Source of the DNA: an uncultured Porphyromonas sp.
Lineage (GTDB): Bacteria; Bacteroidota; Bacteroidia; Bacteroidales; Porphyromonadaceae
NCBI RefSeq assembly: GCF_902489635.1
Contig: NZ_CABUAN010000029.1
Coordinates: 1 to 27,868 of the forward strand
Length of the DNA stretch: 27,868 bases
Direction: 5' to 3'
A program made the position numbers and the translations under genes. Below are positions 17,484-26,208 of this stretch, in pieces (positions within the stretch are counted from its first letter, which is position 1; each line of letters begins with the position of its first letter). The notes beneath the pieces were generated by a model, which was not told the origin of the DNA, made no database searches, and saw only the letters and a program-made list of their open reading frames with translations.

Positions 17484-18131
17484 ATGAAGAAAACAATCCT
17501 ACTCTCTCTAGCAGCACTCATGACGTTGCTACTATGCGCTTCGTGCAACAAGGACAATAACGAGCCGAAGCCTGCGACCAAAAAGATCGTCGTAGACGCT
17601 TCCGACTACACGAAGTGGGTCTACATCAACTTTGACAAGGGCGAAGTGGTCAACGTATCCACTCCTGAGACCGATCTCTCGTGGGATCTAGGTCTGCACC
17701 GCTACGACTTCAAGACCAACGGTGGTACCTCTGGCAAGGGCCAGGGCGCAGCCGCTCGCACCACACAGAAGGATCTAATGGGTAACATACCTACTCCTAA
17801 GGATAGCGAGTGGACGCTAGACCGTGAGGGTCTGCTCCTGATGAAGTTTGGAGCCAACAAGGATGGCAAGCACGACATGGAGTACAAGAAGCAATCGGCC
17901 AACTTCCTCCTCACCTCAGAGCCTAAGGGCCAGGGGGGACAGGGATACCTAAATAAGGGTATCATCAGCATGGCCGGTATGCCTCCCACGGTGACGATAG
18001 ATCCTTCTGTCTTTCTCGTCCGCTCGGCAGCTGGTAAGATCGTCCGCGTCCGCGTCCTAGACTATCAGAGTGCTACAAAGAAGACGGGACACATCACCCT
18101 CGAGTATACCATTCAGGCAGACAAGAAGTAA
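17484..18131 (+). CDS. hmuY: HmuY-type haem-binding lipoprotein (hemophore-like)
   Basis: The 215-residue product aligns along its whole length with P. gingivalis HmuY, a surface or released lipoprotein that takes haem from host proteins and passes it to HmuR. The signal peptide is followed by lipobox Cys21 (CASC). Shared segments include DLSWDLGLHRYDFKTNGG, SGKGQG, HDMEY and VRVRVLDYQSA. P. gingivalis HmuY binds haem through His134 and His166. By my alignment His130 (in KHDMEY) matches the first, but the second is Met163 (in IISMAGM), so a His/Met site is predicted. The ATG at 17484 is preferred over one at 17445 because it starts the signal peptide and the upstream ATG lies almost on the promoter. 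The gene has its own strong promoter, and a hairpin separates it from hmuR. Confidence 0.93.
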   Translation: MKKTILLSLAALMTLLLCASCNKDNNEPKPATKKIVVDASDYTKWVYINFDKGEVVNVSTPETDLSWDLGLHRYDFKTNGGTSGKGQGAAARTTQKDLMGNIPTPKDSEWTLDREGLLLMKFGANKDGKHDMEYKKQSANFLLTSEPKGQGGQGYLNKGIISMAGMPPTVTIDPSVFLVRSAAGKIVRVRVLDYQSATKKTGHITLEYTIQADKK

Positions 18132-18144
18132 TACTTCCCTTACC

Positions 18145-18187
18145 AGCTCGGAGCTACTAGAGAGACCGCTCTCTGTGGCTCCGAGCT
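18145..18187 (+). terminator. Hairpin between hmuY and hmuR, possible partial terminator
   Basis: A perfect 10-bp stem (AGCTCGGAGC at 18145-18154 with GCTCCGAGCT at 18178-18187) encloses a second 6-bp stem (AGAGAG/CTCTCT, 18159-18164 and 18169-18174) with an ACCG loop. The run after it is only weakly T-rich. It could reduce read-through into hmuR or protect the 3' end of a short hmuY mRNA. Confidence 0.65.
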
Positions 18188-18253
18188 TGCTTGGCTCTAA
18201 GCGTCTCTTAAGCGCACTGAGCCTATCCCATTTTACGCCCTAAGCTTTACTAT

Positions 18254-20212
18254 ATGAAAAGGTCTCTATATATCCTCCTCGCCCTACTTACCCTCGCAGG
18301 AGCTCTCTCCGCCACACCCATCCCACAAGACTCGACACTCGTAGATAGTACGAGGATCAAGTGCCTCGACGCAGTGGTCGTCACCGGTACCCGCACACGC
18401 TGCCCCATGAAAAACATCTCCATACCGATCCGCGTCGTCTCGCCTAAAGAGATCGAAGCGGTGCAGGCGCGATCTGTGGAGGATCTGCTGCAGATGGTCA
18501 TCCCTGGCGTGCAGACGAGTATCCACGGCACACAAAACCGGATGAGCATACGGGGACTCTCGGCAGACTACTACCTCTTCCTCGTAGATGGTGAGCGCAT
18601 GACCAACGAGGGCTCGGCCAGTAGCGTAGACCTGGAGCGTATAGACCCCTCCTCGATAGAGCGCATCGAGATGCTACAAGGTTCTAGCTCGGCTCTCTAT
18701 GGGAGCAATGCCATAGGCGGTGTGATCAACATCATCACGAAGCGGAGCCACAAGAAGCTCGGGGCAAACATCTCTAGCCACTACGACACAGAGAGCATAC
18801 AGCGCTACAACGGTCGTCTGGTGATGAGACTGGGTCGTGTGACCAGCACCACGACGGGCGGCTATGCCAAGCAGCATGACTACGAGCTCCCAGGCGTCAG
18901 TGCCGATAGACCACGCACGATGCCAGGCTTCTACACCTTTAACATTGGAGAGAAGCTTCGCTACCTTTCCCCAGACAAGCGTCTCTCGATCACCGCTACG
19001 GGACGCTTTCACTCACGCATGCAGGACTTTGACGATAAGGAGAAGAACCGCTACCAAAGCCCCACGGGCAATCTGCAAGTACTCTACAAACCCGCCGACG
19101 GACACTCCATAGAGACCAGCTACCACATCGAGGGGTACAAGCGAGACAAGTACTTCTTCCTCGCCACAGAGGAGGAGGGTCCCTGGGAGCCTCAGTTTAA
19201 CTACCTGACGCAGACGGCGCGCATGCAGTACAACTACGACCCCTCAGAAGATCCCTACAAGCCCACCTTCAATGCGGGCGTGGAGATCCTCCACGAGAAC
19301 CTCCGCAGCGTACAGGTGACCAATATGAATGACGTGCACCGCGCCTCAACCAAGACGCTCTACGGGCAGATGCTCTGGCGTATGGACAATAACTGGAGCA
19401 CTACCGTGGGACTCCGTCAAGATATGCACTCGACCTATGGCACGCACCTGACGCCTCGCCTGTCGATCATGTGGCGCAATCGCAACTACGCCCTACGCGT
19501 TAGCTACTCCGAGGGCTTTAGGTCGCCTTCGCTCAAGGAGCTCTTTATGGACTGGGACCACAGAGGTATGTTTCGCATCAAAGGCTCTAGCGACCTCAAG
19601 CCAGAGATCAGCCACCTCGTGATGATCGCGCCTGAGTACAACAACTCCTTTATGAATCTCTCCCTCTCGGCCTCCTACAATCGTATCAACAACCGTATCT
19701 ATACGCGCCCCGAGCAGGAGGGCAGTGTACTCCAATATCGCAACGGAGAGAAGCCGCTAGACCTCTGGAGCGGTACGGCGATGCTACGGGTCACACCCTT
19801 TGCAAACTTTGATATCAATGTCAACTACGCCTTCGTCTTAGAGCAGATGAAGGTGCAGGGCAAGACGCAGTCCTTCCATATCCGCAACACGCGACCTCAC
19901 CACATCAATGGTTCCGTACAGTATGGACACCGCTGGGGCTCGTACACCCTCTCGGGGCAGGTCTCAGGGCGCTACCTCAGTGGCGTGACCTCCGCCGTCT
20001 ACGACAATGCCAGTGACGACTATACGTACGCCTCCTACCCTGGCTACGCACTCTTTAGGGCAAGCGTCACGCAGCGCTGGCAGACTGTCCTAGACCTTAG
20101 CCTGACACTGGGCTGCGACAACCTTTTCAACTATATGACCCCGATCATCGAGCAGGGCGCATCGCTATCGCCTGGACGTAGCTACTTCGTTTCACTCTCA
20201 CTGAACTACTAA
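18254..20212 (+). CDS. hmuR: HmuR, TonB-dependent outer-membrane haem receptor
   Basis: The 652-residue protein is a TonB-dependent receptor, close in length to P. gingivalis HmuR. Residues 1-20 are a signal peptide. A TonB-box-like stretch DAVVVTGTRT (39-48) precedes the plug, which has RGLSADYYLFLVDG (100-113) and SSALYGSNAIGGVINIITKR (145-164). The rest is a beta barrel ending in a typical YFVSLSLNY strand with a terminal aromatic residue. The receptor box FRSP is at 422-425. His91 in the plug and His436 in the barrel are in positions comparable to the haem-linked His95 and His434 of P. gingivalis HmuR. The NPDL box is replaced by SSDL (445-448). It takes haem from HmuY and moves it to the periplasm with TonB energy; tonB is not in this window. 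Confidence 0.94.
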   Translation: MKRSLYILLALLTLAGALSATPIPQDSTLVDSTRIKCLDAVVVTGTRTRCPMKNISIPIRVVSPKEIEAVQARSVEDLLQMVIPGVQTSIHGTQNRMSIRGLSADYYLFLVDGERMTNEGSASSVDLERIDPSSIERIEMLQGSSSALYGSNAIGGVINIITKRSHKKLGANISSHYDTESIQRYNGRLVMRLGRVTSTTTGGYAKQHDYELPGVSADRPRTMPGFYTFNIGEKLRYLSPDKRLSITATGRFHSRMQDFDDKEKNRYQSPTGNLQVLYKPADGHSIETSYHIEGYKRDKYFFLATEEEGPWEPQFNYLTQTARMQYNYDPSEDPYKPTFNAGVEILHENLRSVQVTNMNDVHRASTKTLYGQMLWRMDNNWSTTVGLRQDMHSTYGTHLTPRLSIMWRNRNYALRVSYSEGFRSPSLKELFMDWDHRGMFRIKGSSDLKPEISHLVMIAPEYNNSFMNLSLSASYNRINNRIYTRPEQEGSVLQYRNGEKPLDLWSGTAMLRVTPFANFDINVNYAFVLEQMKVQGKTQSFHIRNTRPHHINGSVQYGHRWGSYTLSGQVSGRYLSGVTSAVYDNASDDYTYASYPGYALFRASVTQRWQTVLDLSLTLGCDNLFNYMTPIIEQGASLSPGRSYFVSLSLNY

Positions 20213-20246
20213 AAAGGGCTCCCCCCCCTACTAAGACTCTCTACGT

Positions 20247-23200
20247 ATGACTTTCTCTAAGAAGCATCTCTACTACATAGGAGCACCAGTACTACTGATA
20301 CTCATCATCCTCGGTACCTATCTCTTGTGGCCTAAGCCTGTACGGGTCGCACTGGTCAATATGCCAGACTTCGTCGCCTCTCGTATGGCGGAGGCTGCCG
20401 ACAAGAAAAATGTGCGTCTCACAGCCGTCACGGAGCTCTCGGAGCTGAAAAAATACGACGCCATGATCGCCTTCGGCATGGGGCTCAAGTGGACCGACGA
20501 GGACCGCGCGCTGATCAAGCAGCTAGGCGAAGAGAAGGGGCTGAAGTACCTCGCCTACATGACCACGACGCCAGAGAATAACATCTCTAACCTAGACTCG
20601 CTACAGCAGGAGACGCTGGTGTCTTATCTGGCCAATGGCGGTACGAGCAACTACCGCTCAGGCTTTAACTACATCCGTAAGGAAGTCCTCGGTAAGTCGC
20701 TCCGCACGGGTACTATCGAGGAGCCGATAGAGTACGGCTACGACCTGCTCTTTACGGACGAAGACCCCGACCTCGCCTTCGACAGCGTCGAGAGCTTTCA
20801 GAAGTTCTACAACGAGCATGGATACAAGGAGGGAGCTCCTCGCATTGCGCTCTTTACGGGTATCGCAGGCCCCTTCGGATCGAGCCGCGACTACTTGGAC
20901 GAGTTGATCGGAGCGTTGGAGGAGTCAGGCTTTAACGTCTACCCCATCAGTGCTATGACACGCCGACTAGAGTTCCTCTCAGAGATCAAGCCACAGGCGG
21001 TCATCTACTTCGCCCACGGACGCTTCGGCGGCGACCCAGCCATCGCTTGGCTCAAGGAGCACAACGTACCGATCTTCTCTCCGCTCATCGTGTCGGAGGA
21101 GTATAGCGACTGGCTACAAGACAAGCAAGGCATGTGGGGCGGCTACCTCAGCCAGACTGTTGTAACGCCTGAGATAGATGGCACGATCCACCCCTTTGCG
21201 CTGGTGACACTGCGGGAGAACAAGCAGGGCTTTAAGGAGTTTCACACGATCCCAGAGCGTCTGCCCGACTTCTGCTCACTACTCCACCGCTATATCAAGC
21301 TACAGACGATGAGCAATGCGGACAAGCGCATAGCACTCTTCTACTTCAAGGGACCTGGGCAAAACAGTCTCGTGGCGCAAGGCATCGAGGTAGTGCCATC
21401 GCTCTACAACGTCCTGAAGTATCTACAAAGCCAAGGGTACGACCTGACCGGCTTGCCCGACACGGAGGAAGCTTTTGCCAAGGATCTGATGTCTCGTGGC
21501 GCACTCTATAACAACTATGCGGAGGGCAACAAGCAGATGATGCTACACAGCAACTACCCAGCCTTTGTCTCAACGCAAGAGCTGACGCAGTGGATCGACG
21601 ACACCTTCCCCCCAGCACTCAAAGACAGCATAGAGACTCACTACGGGGCGATCCCTGGTCATGACCTCGTCTTAGAGCGTGATGGTGTCGAGGGCATTGC
21701 GGTGACGCGACTCACTTATGGTAAGGTAGCACTCCTACCTCAACCTGGTTCTGGTAGCGGAGAGCTAGACTTCAAGATGGTGCACGGCTCTACCTCCGTA
21801 CCCGCTTACCCATACATAGCCAGCTATCTGTGGGCTCGCAACGGCTGGCACGCTGACGTCCTGATGCACTTCGGTACGCACGGCAGTCTGGAGTTTATCC
21901 CTGGCAAGCAGGTGGCTCTGAGCAACTACGACTACACCGACAGACTTGTGCGTGACCTGCCACACATCTATTACTATACGACGGCCAACGTCGGCGAGTG
22001 TATGATCGCCAAGCGTCGCTCCTACGGGCAGGCAGTCTCTTACTTAGCTCCACCCTTTATCGATACGCAGCTAGACAAAGAGATGCAACCGTTGCGCGAC
22101 TTGACCGACCGCTACCTAGCTTCGGAAAAAGATGACGATGCCCTCTCCAAGCGGATCAAAGAGATGACCATCGCTAAGGGCTTCCACAGAGACCTCAAGC
22201 TAGACTCCACGATGAGCAAGCCCTATACGAGAGACGAGATAGAGCTAGTCGCCAGCTTCATTGACGAGCTGGCCAATGCTAAGATCGTGGGCGGCATGTA
22301 CACGACGGGTGTTCCCTTCTCCTCGGAGAAGATCCGCTCCAGTGTCCGCCTCCTCTCGGTCGACCCGATAGCCTATGCACTGGCTCAGATAGACAAGTCT
22401 CGCGGACGGATCACCGACGCTCAGATCAAGGACGATGTCTACTTCAACGCTCGTTACCTCCGTCCTGCCGACCGCTTCGTGGCTCGTGTTCAGGATCGGG
22501 AGATTGCCTCTGGAGAGGTCGATGCGCTCCTTCAGTCGCTAGGCGTCAGTGGTGCCGAGCTGGCTCGTGCCGACCAATTCCTCAAGGCGCAACAAGAGGA
22601 GAGCGCACAGTCCGGTATGATGGGTGGAATGCCTGCCGGTATGATGGGTGGCGATAAGGCAAAAGCTAAGCCACAGGGCAAGCCTAGCGGGATGCCTAGC
22701 GGTCACCCAGGAGGTATGCCCAAGGGGATGCCTAAAGAAATGGGTGGCGGTATGCCTCCTCATGGTAAGCCCGCCAGCGCCGAGACGAAGCAAGACCCCA
22801 AGCTGGTACTCCTCGCCGAGGGAATCAGTCTGTTGCGTCGCTCTGTAGCGCAGATACCATATTATAAGCGAATGCTGGTCACTTCGCCACAGCTCGAGCT
22901 AGCTTCTCTCGCCAATGCGCTCAGTGGCGGCTACACGGCACCTTCGCCAGGCGGTGACTTCATCGCTAGTCCCTCCGTACTACCCACCGGGCGCAATCTC
23001 TACGCCATTGATCCCGAGATGACGCCCACAGCAAAGGCGTGGGAAGACGGACAGCAGCTAGCCGATGCGCTTATCGCTGACTACCGCTCTCGTCACAACG
23101 ACTCGATACCGCGCAAGGTGAGCTTCACGCTCTGGAGCAGTAGCTTCATCGAGAGCGAGGGTACGACCATTGCTGAGATCATGGCGCTCCTCGGAGTCGA

Positions 23201-24521
23201 GCCCGTGCGTGACCGTCGTGGCAAGGTGATCGACGTTCGCGTCATCCCCATCAAGGAGCTCGGCAGACCTCGTGTGGATGTGGTCATACAGACCTCGGGT
23301 CAGCTCCGAGACATCGCAGCCTCCCGACTCTTCCTCTTGCAAAAGGCTATGGACCTCGTCGCAGAGACCAAGGATGGCAATACACCCAATCAGATAGCCC
23401 TGGGACGTGTCGAGGCGGAGCGTGTGCTCCTAGAGCATGGCGTACCCCCCGAGCAGGCTCGTAAGCTTAGCGGCAAGCGCATCTTCGGCGGTCTCAACGG
23501 TGCCTACGGTACTGGCATTCAGGAGATGGTCGAGAGCGGTGACCGCTGGGAGAAGGAGAGCGAGATCGCTGAGGTTTACATGAACAATATGGGCGCCATC
23601 TATGGCGACGAAGATCTCTGGGGCGAGACCGCCAAGGGGATCTTTGAGGCGGCACTGCAAAACACGGATGCCGTCGTCCAGCCCCGTCAGAGCAATACGT
23701 GGGGCGCGCTAAGCTTGGATCACGTCTATGAGTTTATGGGCGGACTGACCCTCTCCGTGCGTCACGTCACGGGCAAGGACCCCGAGGGCTACTTCACCGA
23801 TCTGCGTAACCGTCGTCGTGTCAAGACGCAGGAGATCAAGCAGGCTATCGGCGTTGAAGCTCGCACCACCATCCTCAACCCCACCTATGTGCGTGAGCAG
23901 CTCAAAGAGGGCGCTGGAGCAGCAGACGCTATCGACGAGACCATCCGCAATACCTATGCGTGGAACGTCATGAAGCCCTCCGCCATCGACAAGGAGCTCT
24001 GGGATGCCCTCTACGATATGTATGTCGTAGACAAGCATCAGCTCGGCACCGTCGACTTCTTCGAGCGCAACAACCCCGCAGCCCTGCAAGACCTCACCGC
24101 CTCCATGATGGAGACCATTCGCAAGGGTTACTGGCAGGCGACTGCTGAGCAAAAGCAGACCATCGCTCGGCTCCATGCTGAGAGCTTGGCAAAGGCGGGT
24201 GCTGGCTGTAGCGGTATGGTCTGTGACAATGCTAAGCTGCGTAAGATGATCCAGGATCAACTCTCACCCGAGCAGCAACAAGAGTACACCGCCGCCCTAG
24301 ACAAGGCGCTCAAGGTGACCTCACAGTCTGACCAAAAGCAGCAGGTACTCTCGAAGGATTCGGACAAGGCTCAGGGCAAGAAGCAGGCCACTGGCTCTGC
24401 CTCTGCAGAGGATCAGGATAGTCTCTCCACGACCGAGGTGGTTGTCATCGGAGGTGTCGTAATCGTCCTCATACTGGTGCTCTCCATCCTTTACAGCAGA
24501 CGTAGGAAGCGTACGAAGTAA
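20247..24521 (+). CDS. hmuS: HmuS, membrane-anchored CobN/Mg-chelatase-H-like protein
   Basis: The 1424-residue protein has a CobN/ChlH-type fold flanked by membrane anchors: an N-terminal helix at about 8-28 and a C-terminal helix at about 1394-1415 followed by a basic tail. CobN family marks include VALLPQPGSGSGELDFK, the HFGTHGSLEFIPGK block and NVGECMIAKRRSYG. Family members insert Co or Mg into tetrapyrroles with ATPase partners. No such ATPase genes are here, and HmuS proteins are implicated in haem demetalation instead. A low-complexity Met/Gly/Pro/Lys segment at about residues 788-850 (about ten Met, two His) interrupts the protein and may bind metal or haem. The bulk is probably periplasmic, tethered at both ends. 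It starts 34 bp after hmuR, across a run of eight C. Confidence 0.92.
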   Translation: MTFSKKHLYYIGAPVLLILIILGTYLLWPKPVRVALVNMPDFVASRMAEAADKKNVRLTAVTELSELKKYDAMIAFGMGLKWTDEDRALIKQLGEEKGLKYLAYMTTTPENNISNLDSLQQETLVSYLANGGTSNYRSGFNYIRKEVLGKSLRTGTIEEPIEYGYDLLFTDEDPDLAFDSVESFQKFYNEHGYKEGAPRIALFTGIAGPFGSSRDYLDELIGALEESGFNVYPISAMTRRLEFLSEIKPQAVIYFAHGRFGGDPAIAWLKEHNVPIFSPLIVSEEYSDWLQDKQGMWGGYLSQTVVTPEIDGTIHPFALVTLRENKQGFKEFHTIPERLPDFCSLLHRYIKLQTMSNADKRIALFYFKGPGQNSLVAQGIEVVPSLYNVLKYLQSQGYDLTGLPDTEEAFAKDLMSRGALYNNYAEGNKQMMLHSNYPAFVSTQELTQWIDDTFPPALKDSIETHYGAIPGHDLVLERDGVEGIAVTRLTYGKVALLPQPGSGSGELDFKMVHGSTSVPAYPYIASYLWARNGWHADVLMHFGTHGSLEFIPGKQVALSNYDYTDRLVRDLPHIYYYTTANVGECMIAKRRSYGQAVSYLAPPFIDTQLDKEMQPLRDLTDRYLASEKDDDALSKRIKEMTIAKGFHRDLKLDSTMSKPYTRDEIELVASFIDELANAKIVGGMYTTGVPFSSEKIRSSVRLLSVDPIAYALAQIDKSRGRITDAQIKDDVYFNARYLRPADRFVARVQDREIASGEVDALLQSLGVSGAELARADQFLKAQQEESAQSGMMGGMPAGMMGGDKAKAKPQGKPSGMPSGHPGGMPKGMPKEMGGGMPPHGKPASAETKQDPKLVLLAEGISLLRRSVAQIPYYKRMLVTSPQLELASLANALSGGYTAPSPGGDFIASPSVLPTGRNLYAIDPEMTPTAKAWEDGQQLADALIADYRSRHNDSIPRKVSFTLWSSSFIESEGTTIAEIMALLGVEPVRDRRGKVIDVRVIPIKELGRPRVDVVIQTSGQLRDIAASRLFLLQKAMDLVAETKDGNTPNQIALGRVEAERVLLEHGVPPEQARKLSGKRIFGGLNGAYGTGIQEMVESGDRWEKESEIAEVYMNNMGAIYGDEDLWGETAKGIFEAALQNTDAVVQPRQSNTWGALSLDHVYEFMGGLTLSVRHVTGKDPEGYFTDLRNRRRVKTQEIKQAIGVEARTTILNPTYVREQLKEGAGAADAIDETIRNTYAWNVMKPSAIDKELWDALYDMYVVDKHQLGTVDFFERNNPAALQDLTASMMETIRKGYWQATAEQKQTIARLHAESLAKAGAGCSGMVCDNAKLRKMIQDQLSPEQQQEYTAALDKALKVTSQSDQKQQVLSKDSDKAQGKKQATGSASAEDQDSLSTTEVVVIGGVVIVLILVLSILYSRRRKRTK

Positions 24522-24524
24522 GAG

Positions 24525-25229
24525 ATGCTACTCATCGTTGCGATCTTTGCGCTCCTAGTGGCGCTCACCACCACAGCCGTACGATCTGACCATAGGGTGC
24601 GACTAGCACATGCGCTCCTCTATATCGTCGGCTTGGTGGCGACCCATCAGGCGACTCTGCGGGTGAGCAAGCTAGCCCTTGACGCCATGCTACGTCAGGC
24701 GGAGCAGCTCTCTACACTAGCCATGCTGGTCTCACTAGAGCTACTGCTCACGATGGCGGTCGTCACCTACCGACCCGCGCGCCGACCTCTGCGTACGATC
24801 TATCATCGGGAGGGACTAGTCGTAGCAGTCATGACCGCTTGCCACCAGATAGCCGTATGGCTCCCCTCGCTACTGATGCTACCTGCGCTATGCTACTTGA
24901 GGAGCTTCGTCATCTACAGCATGCCCGGGGTCCATTACTGGGCAGTGACCATAACCTTTGCTGTGGTGCTCCTCCTACTCATCGAGCTGACACCTCGCCT
25001 GATACGTGATCGGGAGTTCCTCCGTCTGCTCGCCATGCTCTTAGCTGGAGTGCTAGCCGTGGGTAGCGTCATTGCCTACATCCTCATCCCAGAGCGCACC
25101 CAAGCACCAGAGGTCCAGCTAGACAGCTCCTCGCCTAGAGAGCTGTGCATCCTCCTCGCGACCCTCGCAGGCGGCGTGCTCGTCGGCTATATAGCCATGC
25201 TCATCAAGGCAAAAGGCTCACGCAAATAA
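24525..25229 (+). CDS. hmuT: HmuT, multi-pass inner-membrane protein of the hmu operon
   Basis: The 234-residue protein is almost all hydrophobic, with about six or seven predicted membrane helices joined by short basic loops such as RPARRPLR. It has no motif I can tie to a known enzyme. Position between hmuS and the ExbB-like hmuU, with 3 bp from the hmuS stop, identifies it as the hmuT slot of the operon. It may be a channel, or a scaffold joining HmuS to the HmuU/HmuV pair, but this is inference. Several His lie in or near helices (for example in HQATLRV, ACHQIAVW and GVHYWAV) and could touch haem or a metal. It is not related to ABC-type periplasmic HmuT proteins despite the shared name. 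Confidence 0.8.
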   Translation: MLLIVAIFALLVALTTTAVRSDHRVRLAHALLYIVGLVATHQATLRVSKLALDAMLRQAEQLSTLAMLVSLELLLTMAVVTYRPARRPLRTIYHREGLVVAVMTACHQIAVWLPSLLMLPALCYLRSFVIYSMPGVHYWAVTITFAVVLLLLIELTPRLIRDREFLRLLAMLLAGVLAVGSVIAYILIPERTQAPEVQLDSSSPRELCILLATLAGGVLVGYIAMLIKAKGSRK

Positions 25230-25255
25230 GACAGTTACACACACAACAGATTACT

Positions 25256-25873
25256 ATGAAATTCATTTCAGACACCATGTTTCTCCTCTCCAATGGTCTC
25301 CTCATACCGGTGATCATTGGGCTACTCCTACTCTTTCTCCTAGCCCTCCTCATGCTGGGCGGACTTATCGAGCGGGCACAGCGCTACAAGCGACTACAGC
25401 GACGCTACTTCTCCCATCAGCGTGAAGACGCTAGCGCACTACTCGGCAGACTGCGCCAAGAGCTGGGCGGTGAGAGTTCAGAGACAGCTCGGCTAGACCT
25501 CTTTGAGGAGCTACTGCGCTCGCTACTCACGGCTTCCGCTGCTGAGCGCAACCTACTCATTGGCGAGTATGAGCTACGCCTCGACAAGCGACTCGTCTAT
25601 CCGCAAGTCTTGACCAAGTTCGGTCCAATCCTCGGACTAATGGGTACCCTCATACCAATGGGACCAGCGCTCGTCGGGCTGAGCAGTGGCGATATGGCGA
25701 CCATGGCGTACAATATGCAGGTCGCCTTTGCGACTACCGTGCTAGGGCTCTTCGTCTCCGCCATCGGCTATCTGACCTTGCAGAGACTCCACCGCTATCA
25801 CCACCAAGAGCTCATCTACATCGACTACATCGACGAACTCCTAACCCAAGCTGAAGATGAGACGAAGAAGTAA
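25256..25873 (+). CDS. hmuU: HmuU, MotA/TolQ/ExbB-family proton-channel protein
   Basis: The 205-residue protein has the ExbB/TolQ plan: a first membrane helix (about 11-36), a long polar cytoplasmic region (about 40-115) and two further helices around LGLMGTLIPMGPALVGL and QVAFATTVLGLFVSAIGYL. The family forms a pentameric stator that uses the proton gradient with an ExbD/TolR partner. The frame is open upstream to an ATG at 25145 inside hmuT, but that extension is basic and overlaps hmuT. The ATG at 25256 starts just before the first helix and after the hmuT stop, so it is preferred. It overlaps hmuV by 17 bp. In this operon it probably powers HmuS/HmuT rather than, or as well as, TonB. Confidence 0.9.
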   Translation: MKFISDTMFLLSNGLLIPVIIGLLLLFLLALLMLGGLIERAQRYKRLQRRYFSHQREDASALLGRLRQELGGESSETARLDLFEELLRSLLTASAAERNLLIGEYELRLDKRLVYPQVLTKFGPILGLMGTLIPMGPALVGLSSGDMATMAYNMQVAFATTVLGLFVSAIGYLTLQRLHRYHHQELIYIDYIDELLTQAEDETKK

Positions 25874-26195
25874 GCGACGCACACTGCGCCACGATGACAC
25901 CGATCCATCATCGCTCGTGAGCAACCTCTTTGACGTGGCGATGGTCTTTGCCGTGGCACTGATGGTGGCACTGGTCACGAAGTTTAGCATGACCGAGATG
26001 CTCACGCAGGAGGACTTTACCATCATCAAGAACCCCGGCAAGGACAATATGGAGATTATCTCCAAAAAAGGCTCCACCATCGAGCGGTACACACCGACCG
26101 ACAGCGAGGACGCCTCCAGTCAGCGTCGCGGTAAGCGCGTCGGCATCGCCTACGAGCTGGAGAATGGCGAGGTCATCTACATCCCCGAGGAATAA
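25857..26195 (+). CDS. hmuV: HmuV, DUF2149-type small membrane protein, ExbD-like
   Basis: The 112-residue protein has a basic cytoplasmic start (MRRRSKRRTLR), one membrane helix (about 23-43) and a polar C-terminal part that would lie in the periplasm. This matches the DUF2149 proteins that end hmu operons. The helix begins SNLFDVAMVFAVAL with Asp26. ExbD has the same layout, with an essential Asp25 at the start of its single helix (FIDVMLVLL). This suggests HmuV is the ExbD-like partner of HmuU, a functional analogy from position and pattern rather than a proven homology. It overlaps hmuU by 17 bp, so the two are likely made in step. A strong terminator follows about 80 bp downstream. Confidence 0.87.
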   Translation: MRRRSKRRTLRHDDTDPSSLVSNLFDVAMVFAVALMVALVTKFSMTEMLTQEDFTIIKNPGKDNMEIISKKGSTIERYTPTDSEDASSQRRGKRVGIAYELENGEVIYIPEE

Positions 26196-26208
26196 AACGG
26201 GCCAGACA

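Noticed and set aside
23709..24260. Minus-strand ORF of 183 codons inside hmuS, and the 157-codon plus-frame ORF at 14471-14944 inside lgt
   Set aside because: Both are out-of-frame shadows of clearly identified genes, without domains.
25145..25255. Upstream start (ATG at 25145) for hmuU
   Set aside because: The extension overlaps hmuT out of frame, is Arg-rich and not ExbB-like; the start at 25256 fits the first membrane helix.
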